Part shown: piece by piece, positions 22,701 through 33,225 of the stretch
How positions within the stretch are numbered: position 1 is the stretch's first letter
Layout of the letters: each line of letters starts with the position of its first letter
Origin: Typhlomys cinereus
Lineage: Eukaryota > Chordata > Mammalia > Rodentia > Platacanthomyidae
Direction: 5' to 3'
DNA length: 64,000 nucleotides
Assembly (NCBI GenBank): GCA_023101885.1
Contig: JALPQD010000054.1
Coordinates: 1,104,893 to 1,168,892, forward strand
Notes under the pieces: generated by a model
What the model saw: the letters and a program-made list of their open reading frames with translations, nothing else
Database searches by the model: none
What the model was told of the DNA's origin: nothing
Translations under genes and position numbers: made by a program

Positions 22701-25700
22701 ATCTGTGGCTTTGCTTTGTGTAAAGGAGCCACTTTGGAGAAAAGGTGAAAACAAACCAGAGAAGTTAGTCGCTCTAAAGGATGATCTGGTGGGTGAATAG
22801 AAGTAACAGATATTTCCAGTGATAAGTAGAAACAGTCGTATCTGTTTCCTTCAGTGAAAGAGCAGGAAGTAGGTGTGATGGCTTCAGTCCCAGTGGTTCT
22901 CTTTAAGCCTCCTCCCAGATGATAAAGGAATGATTACACTATAGCACGGAGGATTAGGTAGGAGGAAGCAGCTCTTACTCATAGCAACATTTGCCAGCCC
23001 TTGCCACACACCCACAAATGGGGGACAGGTAGGAAAGCCACATCCGGACTCCAAAAGACACAGGGTCTGGTCGGCCATGGGTGAGGACACACAGGTGGGA
23101 TCAGAGACAGCATGTGCTCCTGAGGACTAAAGCTTCGTTTAAACCCAGGAGCTGGGGGAGATGTGGAAGAGTTCACAGCTGGGTATGAGGCAGAGTTTTG
23201 GATTTGCAATCAGGAAATGTAGACTCTCCGCTCTGCCACTCATCTCGTTGCTTACTATAGCAAACAAATGTTTCATATCATGGGCTTCCATGTTCCTCTT
23301 ATCAGGTAGAAAATAAACACGTTGATCTCAGAAGTAGCTTCCCAAGCATAGAAAAAACAAAACAAAACAAAGCAAAGCAAAACAAAACAAAACAAAACAA
23401 AACACTAGACTGTACTTTTGGTTCTGCCAGAAGGATATGGATGCCTTAACCCTCTCTGGCCTCCATCTTCCTAAACTGTAAAATGGAGCTTTTGAACTCA
23501 GAGAGTGAACTATGAAGTTCTTACGTTCCCACCACTTGCAATCTGATGGCGGTCATACTTACAAAGGGCTTGGTTGATATTTTTCCGGAGATAATGGAGA
23601 GGGATCCGGCAATGGCAAACTGTTCAGGAAGGAGAGAAGCAGTCAGTTCAGTAGTCCTGTGAAACTGTGCCTATTACATTGCTTCCAGTCACTCAAGGAA
23701 CATTTGTATTGGGAAATTCTTTGGGAGATGAATGGCGTAGGTCTCTATTGATGGGGAAGCCTCCTCCCATCACAGGAAGGTTACAATGACTTTCAAAATT
23801 ACATGGGAGCTCAACAAGGCTGGATTTATGTTATTAGAAAGCATTAAGTGCTGCAGGAACCTGGAGACCAGATGTAGGAAAGGGTTAGAAAATGTGACTA
23901 AGTTGCAAAATTGACAGATGGGAAGTTGAGGCAAATCAATGACTCAAGACTTTGAAGAGCAGAGAGATGCATGGGGGCCGGGGGCAGCCAACCAAAAGAC
24001 TGAGGATATAATTTCTGGTGGGACCAGGTACAGGAAAAATATGGAGTTAAAGGCATTGGTGTAGGTGGACCTAGTAAGATTTGGAGTTTAGGAAACTAGG
24101 AGAATAGGAACACATAAGAGATCTTTATTGTAATCCCACAGAAACCAGTATGTGACTTCAGTGGTATTAAATGTGCATGTAGTATAGGAAAGATACTCTG
24201 GGAGACTGAGATATTGGTTACGTCTATGGTTTGGGTATGGGGTAGTCACTGACAACTAGGGCCCAGCATGAACAAACATTAACTTCCCTATTAAATGTGT
24301 TTGCTGCAACCACTGAGTGGATAAAACCAAGGATGAACAGTGCCTTTGAGACAAGAACAGGACCTTCTTGCGTGACTATGCAATTTGTACCCACACGGGG
24401 ACCAAGGTCATTTAGGAGTACCCTGATATAACTCATCTGATAGAATGTGTCTTGTTTTCCCCTTTGAACAGGATTCTCTATAGCAAAGATATGATCCTTG
24501 GTGGAAGTTACAGGAATGGCCCAGCCTTTCAGGAAATAAAATTCACTGGGCATTTATTTGTTCATGGACCATTAGGAGATAAGATAAACCTGTGGTATCT
24601 ATTAGTGGTCATGCATCATTATTTAGTTGACTCTCTTTCTACTTGACAGGTGGCTCACTCTTAAAATGGAAGGAACAGAATGGCTTCTTCAAAGGTTTAA
24701 GAAGGCTATGGAGGGCTGGGGAGAAAGCTCAAGGGTTAGATCTCTGTCTCACAAGCAGAAGAACCTGAATTCTGATATCAGATCCCATGTAAAAGCATCA
24801 GGCAGAAATGATGGACTTGAACTTCTGGTCCTGGAAGACAGAACTTTAGAGCAAAGCAAAAAAGAGCCATCCAGGATGATTCTAGAAGGTACCCTTGTCT
24901 TCCACAGGCATGCACAGTGTCCTCTGACACACACACACACACGGGGGGAGAAGGGGAGACATGCAAAAACAATAATAAAATAAAATAAAAATAAAAAAGA
25001 AGGTTCTGGAAACTTCCTCTTATAATAGGATATTGTAACCCCAGGTTAGACAGGTTCTGCTTGTGTTATCTTCCCTTTTTGCCCTGCTCTAGTCAGACAC
25101 CTTGACATGGGATGATGACAGTGAAGGCTGAGGCTCTGGCCTTCTCCTGCCTTCTTTCCTCTTGGAGGTCGAGTCACTCAATGCCCAAGCACCCAGGAAG
25201 TGTTTATAGAGCGTGTACTCACACACAGGGCTCCTATAAATGGGTACCCAGACATCAAAATGGCAGAAGTCTCTGGACCGAAGTGCGAGGAGTAGGATGC
25301 TGAGACCAAAATGCCTCCCAAGCTTGCAATCGTCAGGCTACACAGGATTTGAATCGTCTAGAACAGACAAGAGGGGGAGTTCTAGAACACACTGGAAAGG
25401 AATTATTTCAGTATGCACTGTGATTTATAGAGTGCAAAGTGCCTTGTGATTTTCTGTACTCAGAAATGGAAAATTCCCACTAGGAATAAGCTCTGAAAAT
25501 AATCTGTAATCCATCTCCTTTAATTTCTGGAAGGATCATTAGACTAGTAAATCAGGAATGACCATGCAAACGTTTCCTTAAGGAAGATATTAACAAAAAT
25601 GTTCTTTCTTGAAAAGTAGTTGGGAAAAGGACATGAATTTTAGAGAGCAGACTTGCCAAGGTGGGTATTAATGAAAGACTCAATTTTGAGATCAAATAAA

Positions 25701-28141
25701 ACAACACATTCCTAATGCTACCATCACCTTTTCCAATATTTTAATTTTAGGAATATTTTCATAGCATCTGTTGTCTAAGAATGTCTACAGTTTAGACATT
25801 ATTTATCACATCTTTTTTTAACAGATAAGGAACATTTATATATATAATCAATGTACCCAACTGCCAAGTGGAAATAATGGCATGTTATTTAGTTTTATCA
25901 GTTTGAATGAAGAATCTGTACTTTTTAATATATTTTTTATTCTTTTAAAGTTTCATACATGATTTAGTGAACTTAAAATGTTTTCACACTTTAGTCTCCA
26001 TTCTCACTCCCCTCCTTTTCCCATTGTTATCCTTCTCCTCCTCTTCCAGTCTCCCTCCTATTTTCATGTCTTTTCACATGTGTGATCCACTGAGTTTCAT
26101 CTCGAGCGGCGTGTGCCTGAGTATTTGTATGAATCATATATTAGTGGGTGTACTATTGAGGAAAACATCCTTTTCCCACCCCCATCAGTATTAACCCCCA
26201 TCAGTCTCTCAGGGACGTGTGGAAGTTTTTGAGATCTTTCCCCTTCCATGGTGAAATGTCGATATGACAGTCCTGTGCAGGTCTTGTGGAAATGCACATC
26301 AACTGCAGTGAATTCATGAATGCAACGGCCCTCTCATGCCCAGAAAATAATATTTGACCATGCCTCTGCCCCCCCTTCAGGTTCTTACAATCTTAGGTTC
26401 CTTCTTCCACAGTGTTCTCTGAGTCTCAAAGTATATGTTTGTCAGGATGTGAAAATGAAGAACCTTTACTTTTAATTCACCACTTAATATATTTTACAAT
26501 TGAAAGGATACAAAGATATGTGAAATAGCCAAAAGTTAATAGAGGTCATCTATGAATACTGTTAATTATTGAGAACCAGTGTGATCAGAAGCAGAGTCAA
26601 TGAAACAAATAAAAATATGTATAAATGTACCTTATTTTTCCAAGCCATAAATGGATATGATAGTTAAATCCATAATAATGGATGAAATTGCCATTGGAAC
26701 ATATACAGAAGGGAAATAGAATCAAAGTTTGAACTTTGGGGTATTCCAAGTTTAGGACCAGAGAAATAGAGGGAGATGGTGAAGGATGAATTAAAGGAGA
26801 AGCCAAGGAGGGGAGTTGGAAGAGGTTTTGAATGAGCATACTTTCTGATTTTAACTTTCAATAAAAAGTCAGAAACCTTAATTTAATACCCAAAACACTG
26901 ACGTTTCTAGAGGAAATCATAGAGAAAACACCTCAGGATACAGGCATGGCAAGGACTTTCAGAAAAAGACTCTGAAAACTCTGGAATAACTTTTAGAATT
27001 GATAAATAGGGTTACGTGAGACAGCCCACAGAATGGAAGAAAATCATCATCAGCTACACACCTGACACCTGACACCTGACACCATATAATGCATTCATTA
27101 TAGAGCTAGAGCAATTGATTAATGATTGCGGCTGGTTGATCTCTGTTATTTTTATTGTAATTGAGATTACTCAGGGAAACTAGAGAGTAATTAGAATAAG
27201 ATAGTTAATCAGAATCAATTAAGGAAAATTAAAATATAATTTTATCATTCCTTTTTGGTGAGATGAAATTATTGAGGCATGCATTGGAGAATAAGAGATA
27301 GATTAGAGAATAGATCTTTTTTTTCCCTCTAAACAGATTAGGTCTAGAAGATTAGGGGTTATATTTTGACTAATAGATAGGTTTTTTTCATTGGTAATTT
27401 AATGTCAAGGATCTATAGAGAACTTCAAAAAATTAAACCCCAAACTTAAATTGTCATCAGTAAATGGCAGTTCTCAAAAGAAGAAACACAATTAGTTAAA
27501 ACTATTTATTTGAAAAGAAGTTTAAACTCCTTAACTGTCTGTTTTTTATATTTTAGCTTATTGAAGTCAGAATGTCTGTCGTCAAGGAAAAAAGGTTAAG
27601 AAATGTTGGTGAGGATGTGGGAAAAGCAGAACTCTTACACACTACCGACAAGAGTGTGAACTACCATAGTCACTAGGGAAGTAAATATGGGGTTCTTCAA
27701 AAATTAAAAAATAGAAATATCATATGATCTATTTCTACTGCAGGTAGGTGTGTGATGAAGACATCTAAGTGAGCATCTCAGAGCGTTGTTTGCTCTTCCG
27801 TGTTATCACTGCACTACTTGTGAGAACCAGTTTATTCGTCGCCAATACATGAATGGATAAAGAAAATGTATTGCCCACACAATGAAATGGATAGTTGAAG
27901 AAGGCACTGAGGGAGAAGAAGCCAAGGAACTGAGAGATCATATTAGCAGAATAATCATTCATATAAATGTGGAAATGACCATGGCTTATGATGGAAACTC
28001 TGCTGCAAGGGGTGATAGTGATCACAGAACCAAGATCTCGGTATGGGAGTATGAAGTCATTACTTAGGTGACTGACATGAGTTTTTTTTTTTAATCTATT
28101 CAGTTGTGCATATGTGTCCATGTGTGTATGTATGAGTGTAT

Positions 28142-28184
<43 letters not shown>

Positions 28185-29325
28185 ACCACGGATGAATTCG
28201 GGAACCACCATGGACCGCCTCCACCTCCTCCTTGTTTACTCTGCCCAGGATTCATAGGCTCCACCCTACCAGGACCAGAAATGCAGGCCTCCCCCGCTTC
28301 CGCCCAGCGTCTATACGTGGGGTCTAGGATCTGAACTCAGGACCTTCCGCCTGCAAGGCAGAGGCTTAACCCCTGAGCCACCTCCCCAGCCCCTGACATG
28401 AGTTTTTAAAGTGGAAGTTTCTTGGGATGAGAAAAGAAGTAAAAGATTGAACTTGGGGTCGTGAGAAGCCAAGACAAAACCAACCTCATTTCAGTGATGT
28501 GGAGGGAGAGTTTTGGAAGAAAGAACAACTTTGGGAGCTAGATGGCTGCTAGAATAATAGACAGAGAGACATCTAAGTCTTGTGTGGTTAATTTGGCTTT
28601 ACAGTCCAAAAGACACATCCAGGAAGGCTTGTGAGGTAGGAATGAGCACGGATTTGGTCTAAACAGGAGGTATCCAGAATCGTGCTTAGAGTAAGGTCCT
28701 GTGTATGAGGAGTATTGATGAAGAACACTTGGGAGTAACACTTATGTTACTCATATGGACAGAAAGCAAATGTATGATGAGATTAATCCAGATTGTATCA
28801 TTTCACAATGCTTGAAAAGGCAAGCTCAGAGTAATGAAGATTGAATTATACAGAGTAAAATTAAATTGCTAATCTCTACTAAAGATATCTCAATTGCTAA
28901 TCTCTACTAAAGATATCTCTACTAAAGATAGAATAAACGTATTTCTTAGTTTTGTATTGCTCTGGTGAAAAAAAGAAGCATGGTTTTAATCATTTTAAAG
29001 GAAGTATGTGGATGTAGTTATTTCATACGGCTCCATTCATGTCCTGCTTAGTCTGGAGTTAGTCAGAAACAAATAAAAGATGTTCCTAGACCCACTGTAG
29101 GTCTGTAGTCTAGACACATCCACTGTACATCTCTTCAGCATTCCTGCTACAACGAGATGGACTTACCCCAAGAACCGTGGCTTCTTTTGGCAGACCACTC
29201 TGTAGAGCACTTTCTTTTAGGTAGACATGTTCATCTTTCTCTCTGTCGTGTATGCTGGTGTCCTTTGGAGGGAAGCTATTGAAAAGCCCCTTGGTGCTGA
29301 AGTGTAGAAGCATGATGCGAGAAGG
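16765..29325 (-). CDS. MS4A7: MS4A7, six coding exons, minus strand
   Basis: Membrane-spanning 4-domains A7, a four-pass membrane protein of the CD20/FcRI-beta family, known mainly from monocytes and macrophages. Coding exons are 29313-29167, 25357-25223, 23619-23563, 22318-22112, 18055-17955 and 16786-16765. Each has AG/GT borders; the first four coding exons (147, 135, 57 and 207 bp) are whole codons and exon 6 is 101 bp, ending in phase 2. The 49-residue first coding exon has the same length as I recall for human MS4A7 and ends in the same TVLG. Diagnostic short matches are MSGYPFIGALC, GSLSIISGKISTKPF, LSSLPYSEY and FTVLELLL. Four hydrophobic segments lie in exons 3, 3/4, 5 and 6, with both termini expected in the cytosol. 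The last exon has an early TAA (16767-16765), described separately. MS4A6 is the closest alternative, but the N-terminus and exon 5 fit MS4A7 better. A non-coding first exon and the promoter were not found. Confidence 0.9.
17320..17700 (-). mobile_element. Pyrimidine-rich LINE-1 3' UTR-like segment
   Basis: A T-rich lead is followed by a CTCTCC tract (17370-17480) and a unique-looking end with a short direct repeat ctatggatcctg at 17482-17505. The composition resembles a reversed older LINE-1 3' UTR; family not certain. It lies in MS4A7 intron 6. Confidence 0.4.
17955..18055 (-). CDS. MS4A7: MS4A7 exon 6 (TM4)
   Basis: A 101-bp exon from acceptor TTGCAG to a perfect GTAAGT donor, encoding GCLVVILIFTVLELLL and then the aromatic FWWK stretch. 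This is the fourth membrane segment and its cytosolic edge. It ends in phase 2, as expected when the tail is encoded by one more exon. An unclassified dispersed repeat begins about 30 bp upstream of the acceptor. Confidence 0.9.
18086..18600. repeat. Unclassified dispersed repeat R2, longest copy
   Basis: About 515 bp from gggaacaagggattttattc to gacacctatagttaactac, with a central insertion-like segment (18305-18420) not found in other copies. It starts about 30 bp upstream of the MS4A7 exon 6 acceptor. Confidence 0.6.
18939..19231 (+). mobile_element. B2-like SINE, older subfamily, with TSD
   Basis: SINE body 18953-19217 begins gggctagagagatggctcgg. The duplication aagagcactgggtt (18939-18952) and aagagcaccaggtt (19218-19231) differs at two positions, consistent with age. 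Confidence 0.85.
20448..20522 (-). mobile_element. Very short LINE-1 3'-end insertion
   Basis: Only about 46 bp (20462-20507) of the young LINE-1 3' end plus its polyA (T-run here), reading ccgctcatacaaacttaata. It is flanked by similar tcaagttttttt sequences, an apparent target duplication. Extreme 5' truncation. Confidence 0.75.
21550..21910. repeat. Polypyrimidine microsatellite tract
   Basis: About 360 bp of nearly pure C+T on the plus strand: CCCT units, then (CTTT)n, then (CCTT)n, then (CTTT)n. Long open frames in all phases here are low-complexity artefacts. It sits about 200 bp from the 3' end of MS4A7 exon 5. Confidence 0.95.
22112..22318 (-). CDS. MS4A7: MS4A7 exon 5 (TM3 and second extracellular loop)
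   Basis: Sixty-nine codons between acceptor CTTCCAG and donor GTAAGT. The start, SSLASNMVSSVAAGAGLILL, is the third membrane segment. The second part carries LSSLPYSEYHN and DCLLAD, matching the long extracellular loop of MS4A7. No stop or frameshift is present. Confidence 0.9.
23351..23404. repeat. (AAAAC)n microsatellite
   Basis: About 54 bp of aaaac units with a few aaagc variants, in MS4A7 intron 4 upstream of exon 5. Confidence 0.9.
23563..23619 (-). CDS. MS4A7: MS4A7 exon 4 (TM2)
   Basis: A 57-bp exon of 19 codons, FAIAGSLSIISGKISTKPF, between a GAACAG acceptor and a GTAAGT donor. The GSLSI motif and the 57-bp size are typical of MS4A exon 4. It is too short to stand out as an open frame and was found by motif and splice sites. 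Confidence 0.92.
24713..24997 (+). mobile_element. B2-like SINE, older subfamily
   Basis: Starts gggctggggagaaagctcaa, B box gaattctgatatcagatccc, CA block at 24925-24942, then an ataataaaataaaat tail. Imperfect flanking repeat aagaagg-tatgga/aagaaggttctgga. In MS4A7 intron 3, opposite orientation to the gene. Confidence 0.82.
25223..25357 (-). CDS. MS4A7: MS4A7 exon 3 (TM1 and start of TM2)
   Basis: Forty-five codons between a CTAG acceptor and a GTGAGT donor. It begins TIQILCSLTIASLGGILVS (first membrane segment) and ends MSGYPFIGALC. The GYPF-G motif is the hallmark of this exon across MS4A proteins. Phase 0 at both ends. Confidence 0.92.
25930..26375 (-). mobile_element. Lx-type LINE-1 3' UTR fragment
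   Basis: Reverse-orientation 3' UTR: T-rich lead, pyrimidine tract, then gtcttgtggaaatgcacatc and gaattcatgaatgcaacggc, phrases like those of rodent Lx elements. In MS4A7 intron 2. Confidence 0.6.
27420..28070 (+). mobile_element. Old LINE-1 ORF2/3' fragment
   Basis: Plus-strand remnant recognised from aaatgttggtgaggatgtgg and the following family phrases. All frames are broken. In MS4A7 intron 2. Confidence 0.6.
28072..28407 (-). mobile_element. B2-like SINE, younger subfamily, with TSD
   Basis: SINE 28087-28392 in reverse: T-run, (TG)n at 28146-28181, cgtctatacgtggggtctag, head gccacctccccagcccc. The 15-bp duplication ctgacatgagttttt is at 28072-28086 and 28393-28407. Confidence 0.92.
28862..28932. 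repeat. Short tandem duplication
   Basis: A unit of about 28 bp, attgctaatctctactaaag plus atatctc, occurs twice and is followed by a third partial ctctactaaagata. Confidence 0.85.
29167..29325 (-). CDS. MS4A7: MS4A7 first coding exon
   Basis: The acceptor (cctcttccag) leaves a 12-base 5' UTR remnant before the ATG at 29313-29311. The 49 codons begin MLLHFSTKG and end GLPKEATVLG, followed by a perfect GTAAGT donor. This is the cytosolic N-terminal tail with no hydrophobic segment. The start was chosen because it gives exactly the family length and a matching MLL start. Confidence 0.9.
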
Positions 29326-29519
29326 CTGGAAGAGGCAATGAACCCAGTTACTTCTAAGGTTTGTTTGACAGGCATCCACCTTCCAGGTACTGGAGCTCAT
29401 AAGCAGTTAAGAGGGGAGTGGTGTGGTATGTCTATGGTGTATCTTTTAGGAAACCAAACCACATGTAGATTAAAGGTACTCCAGTTACTCTGTAAAAATT
29501 TGGACCCGAGCAACCTAAG

Positions 29520-29812
29520 GGGGAGGTGATTTTTTGTTTGGCTTATGGTTCTAAGGGAGCTGCTCTCCATTGTGGAGGGGCTTCATGGTGGCTGAAGCAG
29601 GAGCCTGGCTCACATAACAGCAGCCAGGAAGCTGTAAGAGAAGAGGGAAAGGAGGCGTGGTCAGGTTATTCAGCCTGGAGCCCAATCCCTTCTAGTGACA
29701 TACTTCCTCCCATAAGGTGGAGGTGTCATAACTTTCCCAAACAGCATCAGCAGCCGGGGAGTCACTTACTTCTGTGGGGACACAATCCACATTCAAACCA
29801 TGTCATGGGGGA
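29520..29812. repeat. Dispersed repeat, possibly URR1/Charlie-type DNA element
   Basis: Contains cttcatggtggctgaagcag, acatacttcctcccataagg and cacattcaaaccatg, resembling rodent non-autonomous hAT elements. Lies just upstream of the MS4A7 first coding exon. Family assignment from memory. Confidence 0.4.
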
Positions 29813-32800
29813 CTACTGGAAAGCTAACATGCATTTTGGAGATAAACAGGAAGCATGTTATTTGGAGAAAACTGCAAGCATTTTGAAGAGCCACAAATGA
29901 CATGTGAATAATTTACAGAGTTGACTCTGCAGCCCTGAGCACATTCCCCTTTCGCTCCAGCCTAAAGCCTTCCCTTCTGGCTTCTTTTCCTTCATCATAT
30001 CACCAGTTCTATATATTTATATTATATGCATTTCATATATTACATTATGCATATTATGTACATTATATTATATGCATTTATATAATTAAGTCCCCTTCTC
30101 TTGATTTTCTTTCCATTAAAATGTTGGGTGAATATTTTCACTTATGATAGAGAAAGAATATGTCACATCCAGAATGTTCCCCCCTTGCTTATATTGCACT
30201 AGTAACCATCAATAAAAGCACTTATTTAACTTGTGATGAATTGTATTGTAGTTCTAATCTTTCTAACAGTCCTTCAATCTAGATTTTACCAACCCATTTT
30301 GTGTTTTGAAAGCTCAGGATTAATAGTTTACTAAATGAAATAGTTTATTAGTCTTAAATGTTGCATGTGTTTAGTATGGTTTAGTATCTTTTTTTCCTTT
30401 CCTCACGTTTACTGTTCCATTCAAGGAGCAATCTGGAATTTTGCCGCTGCGGGAGATGGGAAAGTGCACTGCTGGAATCTCTGATTGCCCCCAAATCATC
30501 AGATCTCACTCTCGAGCTCCACATCTATTCCAGGAATACCTGTGACCCTGGAACACTAGCTGAAGATCTCTCTGTCCAGAATATTCCCATGTTGGAACAT
30601 TTGTCATTTGATTTGGTCATCAGTGTCTGATGCTCTGTTCTGATTTCCTTTCTGTGTTTGTCATGTCTCATATCCAATGACTACATAGCATGTTAGGAAC
30701 TGGAAGCCTGGTTGATACATGCATGTATTCGTTTTCTGCTGTTATTTTTAATTGCTTATTTTTACTGTTATTTTTAATTACCTCTTTTGTTTAAAAGAGA
30801 ATTAATAAGTGACAATTTCAATTACAAAAAAGAAAGTCTGCATGAAACAAAATTTTCTTATCCCTTAATAACTACTTTGAAATAATACATAACCCTTTAT
30901 ATTCCTTTCAATCCTGTCATTTTTCCTTTCCCCTCTTTATATATGCTTACACACTCATTTATAATGCTACGTAAGCAGTCATTATATCCATTTGGAAGCA
31001 ATCCATTTTTCTTTTAGTCCGTATTATTCTTGGACATCTTTGACTAACATAGCATAAAATAATAAGTATAAAAGCTCAATGGCAAATTCTGAGATATGCT
31101 GTGTCATAGATGAACCCCAAAAACAAAATCATAAGTGAAAAATCAGTCACAAGAGATCAAAAGTAGCATGATTCTACTTCCATAAGGCACCTGTAGTTTT
31201 ATATTTCACAGAAAGCAGAATGGCAGCTGTCAGGGGCTGTCAGGAAAGAGCGAAGACCTGCTGAAGGTGATGCAGAGTTTCAATTTGCAACTGTGACCAA
31301 GTTGTGGAATTAGATATAGGAGATGGTTTCACACTGTGAATGTGCACAATGCCATCGAAGTGCCCGTTTCCCTTGTTCAAATGCCCAGTTCCAATGTTCA
31401 AATGCAATTATGTAAATCCAAATGGCATATTCAGATGAATATGCATATATTTATGCATTATTTTGCTTGTTTCTAGTTTTTTTTTAACCACTATGAGCAA
31501 TGCCCACAATAAGCATCTTTTTCTCTAGGAAAACTTAGATCCATGTTTATTTTATCTTATTCAATTGCCTCTCTGTAGGAGCAATTTACTAAAGTACATT
31601 TAATACTTAAGATTTGATCCATGTCGCTATTTTAGAAGAAATTCCATGTAGTGAAAATTCTTTATACTTCAGAAAATGCTTCCTTGCTGATAATATAATC
31701 TCCAGATACCACAGTGGAAAGAATGCTTTGTCTTTCAATATTCACCAGGAGGAGAAGCGCACAACAATTCTTAAATCCCTACCATCTAGGTCAATGTCTC
31801 TACATATGGCAACTTTTTGCAGTGCAGTAGTTTAAGAAGAGAGTGTCCACTTGCAGCATTCCAGCAGACAGCAATATTAGTTGAGAGCATGTTTTGTAAA
31901 GACTAAGTGGTACACCAGAGAAATGCAGAGTGGAAAATCATCTCAAGAGAAACCTAAGAATAGTTTCTTATTTGGCAAGTAAGTAAGCAGCCCAAGATGG
32001 GCGACTGATTTCAGGTACATACAGGCGTTTGACAGCATGTGGTCATCGCAAAATGAAAATTCAGCTTCCAATCTGTCCACTCAAAAGCATATGATTGCCT
32101 CCAAGCATGATCCAGACTCATATACCTACCTCTTCTCACCGCCCAGTCCTTGTCTCCTATGTCACAGCTCTGGGCTCACTCACTCCTTGGAAGAACTTAG
32201 GTCCAACCTTCCAGAACAGTCTGTCTGCTTTCCAAACTTCCTATGCTTTTTCTCTGAGAGGCATTAGTGATTACACAGGACACGAATTTGCTGTGGTTAT
32301 GGGCAGTTGCACATGAAAAGCTCCTTTGCTTCCCCTTTCTGGATCTCAAGGTCGGGGAAAACAGCACAAAATAGAAGTAGCGTAGGAAGCCAAGGGTTGA
32401 GGCCCCACTCAGAATTTATTCCCTCCATTGTGTGTGTGTGTATGTGTGTGTGTGTGTACAAGAGGGCACTCAAGTGAAGTCCAAGGGTGACATTGTTATT
32501 CCCTTCATTTCTGTATTGAGTCAGGTAAATATATTAATTATTTTAGTCTATTTCTTATCTCTTCAATGAGGAATTGATGATAATTCCATTATCTAGGGAA
32601 TTATTTACATTTTTTAAACTTGAGTACTGTGAAAGGACATAAAGAGTTTATGAACATCATAAGAAAGGAGAAAGGACATAAAGGGTTATGAAAATCAGAA
32701 ATATCGCTGATAATATATTTGGGTTTGACACACACACACACATACACACACAAAAAATAATATATTTGGGTTTGAGAGAATTTCAGATTTTTTTTTTTTT

Positions 32801-33001
32801 ACGTGTGATTCTGTGTTTATTCTAAACCCACCGATCCATCTGTGGCTCTTCAACCCTTTTCAGAGTCCAGTGCCCATGATGGGCAAGTGGCTCATGCAGA
32901 CGCCTGCGTCAAGGGGCAGCCTAGGGTTCCAACTCCATCCCCATCCCACTCCAAGTTGACTGTGAAGCTTGTAAATCAGACAGCATCTCAGATCTTCTTG
33001 G
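29813..33001. other. AT-rich region upstream of MS4A7
   Basis: No exon recognised. 31070-31400 looks like an old LINE-1 3' region in plus orientation. A TATA/CATTATA-rich stretch is at 30010-30085. A (TG)n run is at 32430-32457. A (CA)n block at 32730-32750 sits between copies of ataatatatttgggtttga. Confidence 0.4.
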
Positions 33002-33198
33002 ATGACATGACTCTTTTTTTTTTTTCAGTTGAATATACTTTTTTTATTAATATATTTTTTATTATTATTTCAGCTCATACCAACTTAATAGGTACACCAG
33101 TTCCCTCCCTCCCTCCTCCTCCCCCCGTACCCCCTGCTCCTCTTCCCCACCCCCCTCCCTCCCCATCCCCCAGTGCCTCCCGCCATGACATGACTCTT
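33002..33198 (-). mobile_element. LINE-1 3' fragment (169 bp) with TSD
   Basis: 33016-33184 is the reversed 3' end of the young LINE-1 (cagctcataccaacttaata then the CCCTCC-rich run). It is flanked by the 14-bp duplication atgacatgactctt at 33002-33015 and 33185-33198. Confidence 0.9.
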
Positions 33199-33225
33199 AC
33201 AAGCTGGAAGGATGCGTAGAGACTG

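Noticed and set aside
27765..28211. 148-codon frame with a (TH)n run
   Set aside because: Translation of a SINE (TG)n block and old LINE-1 sequence.
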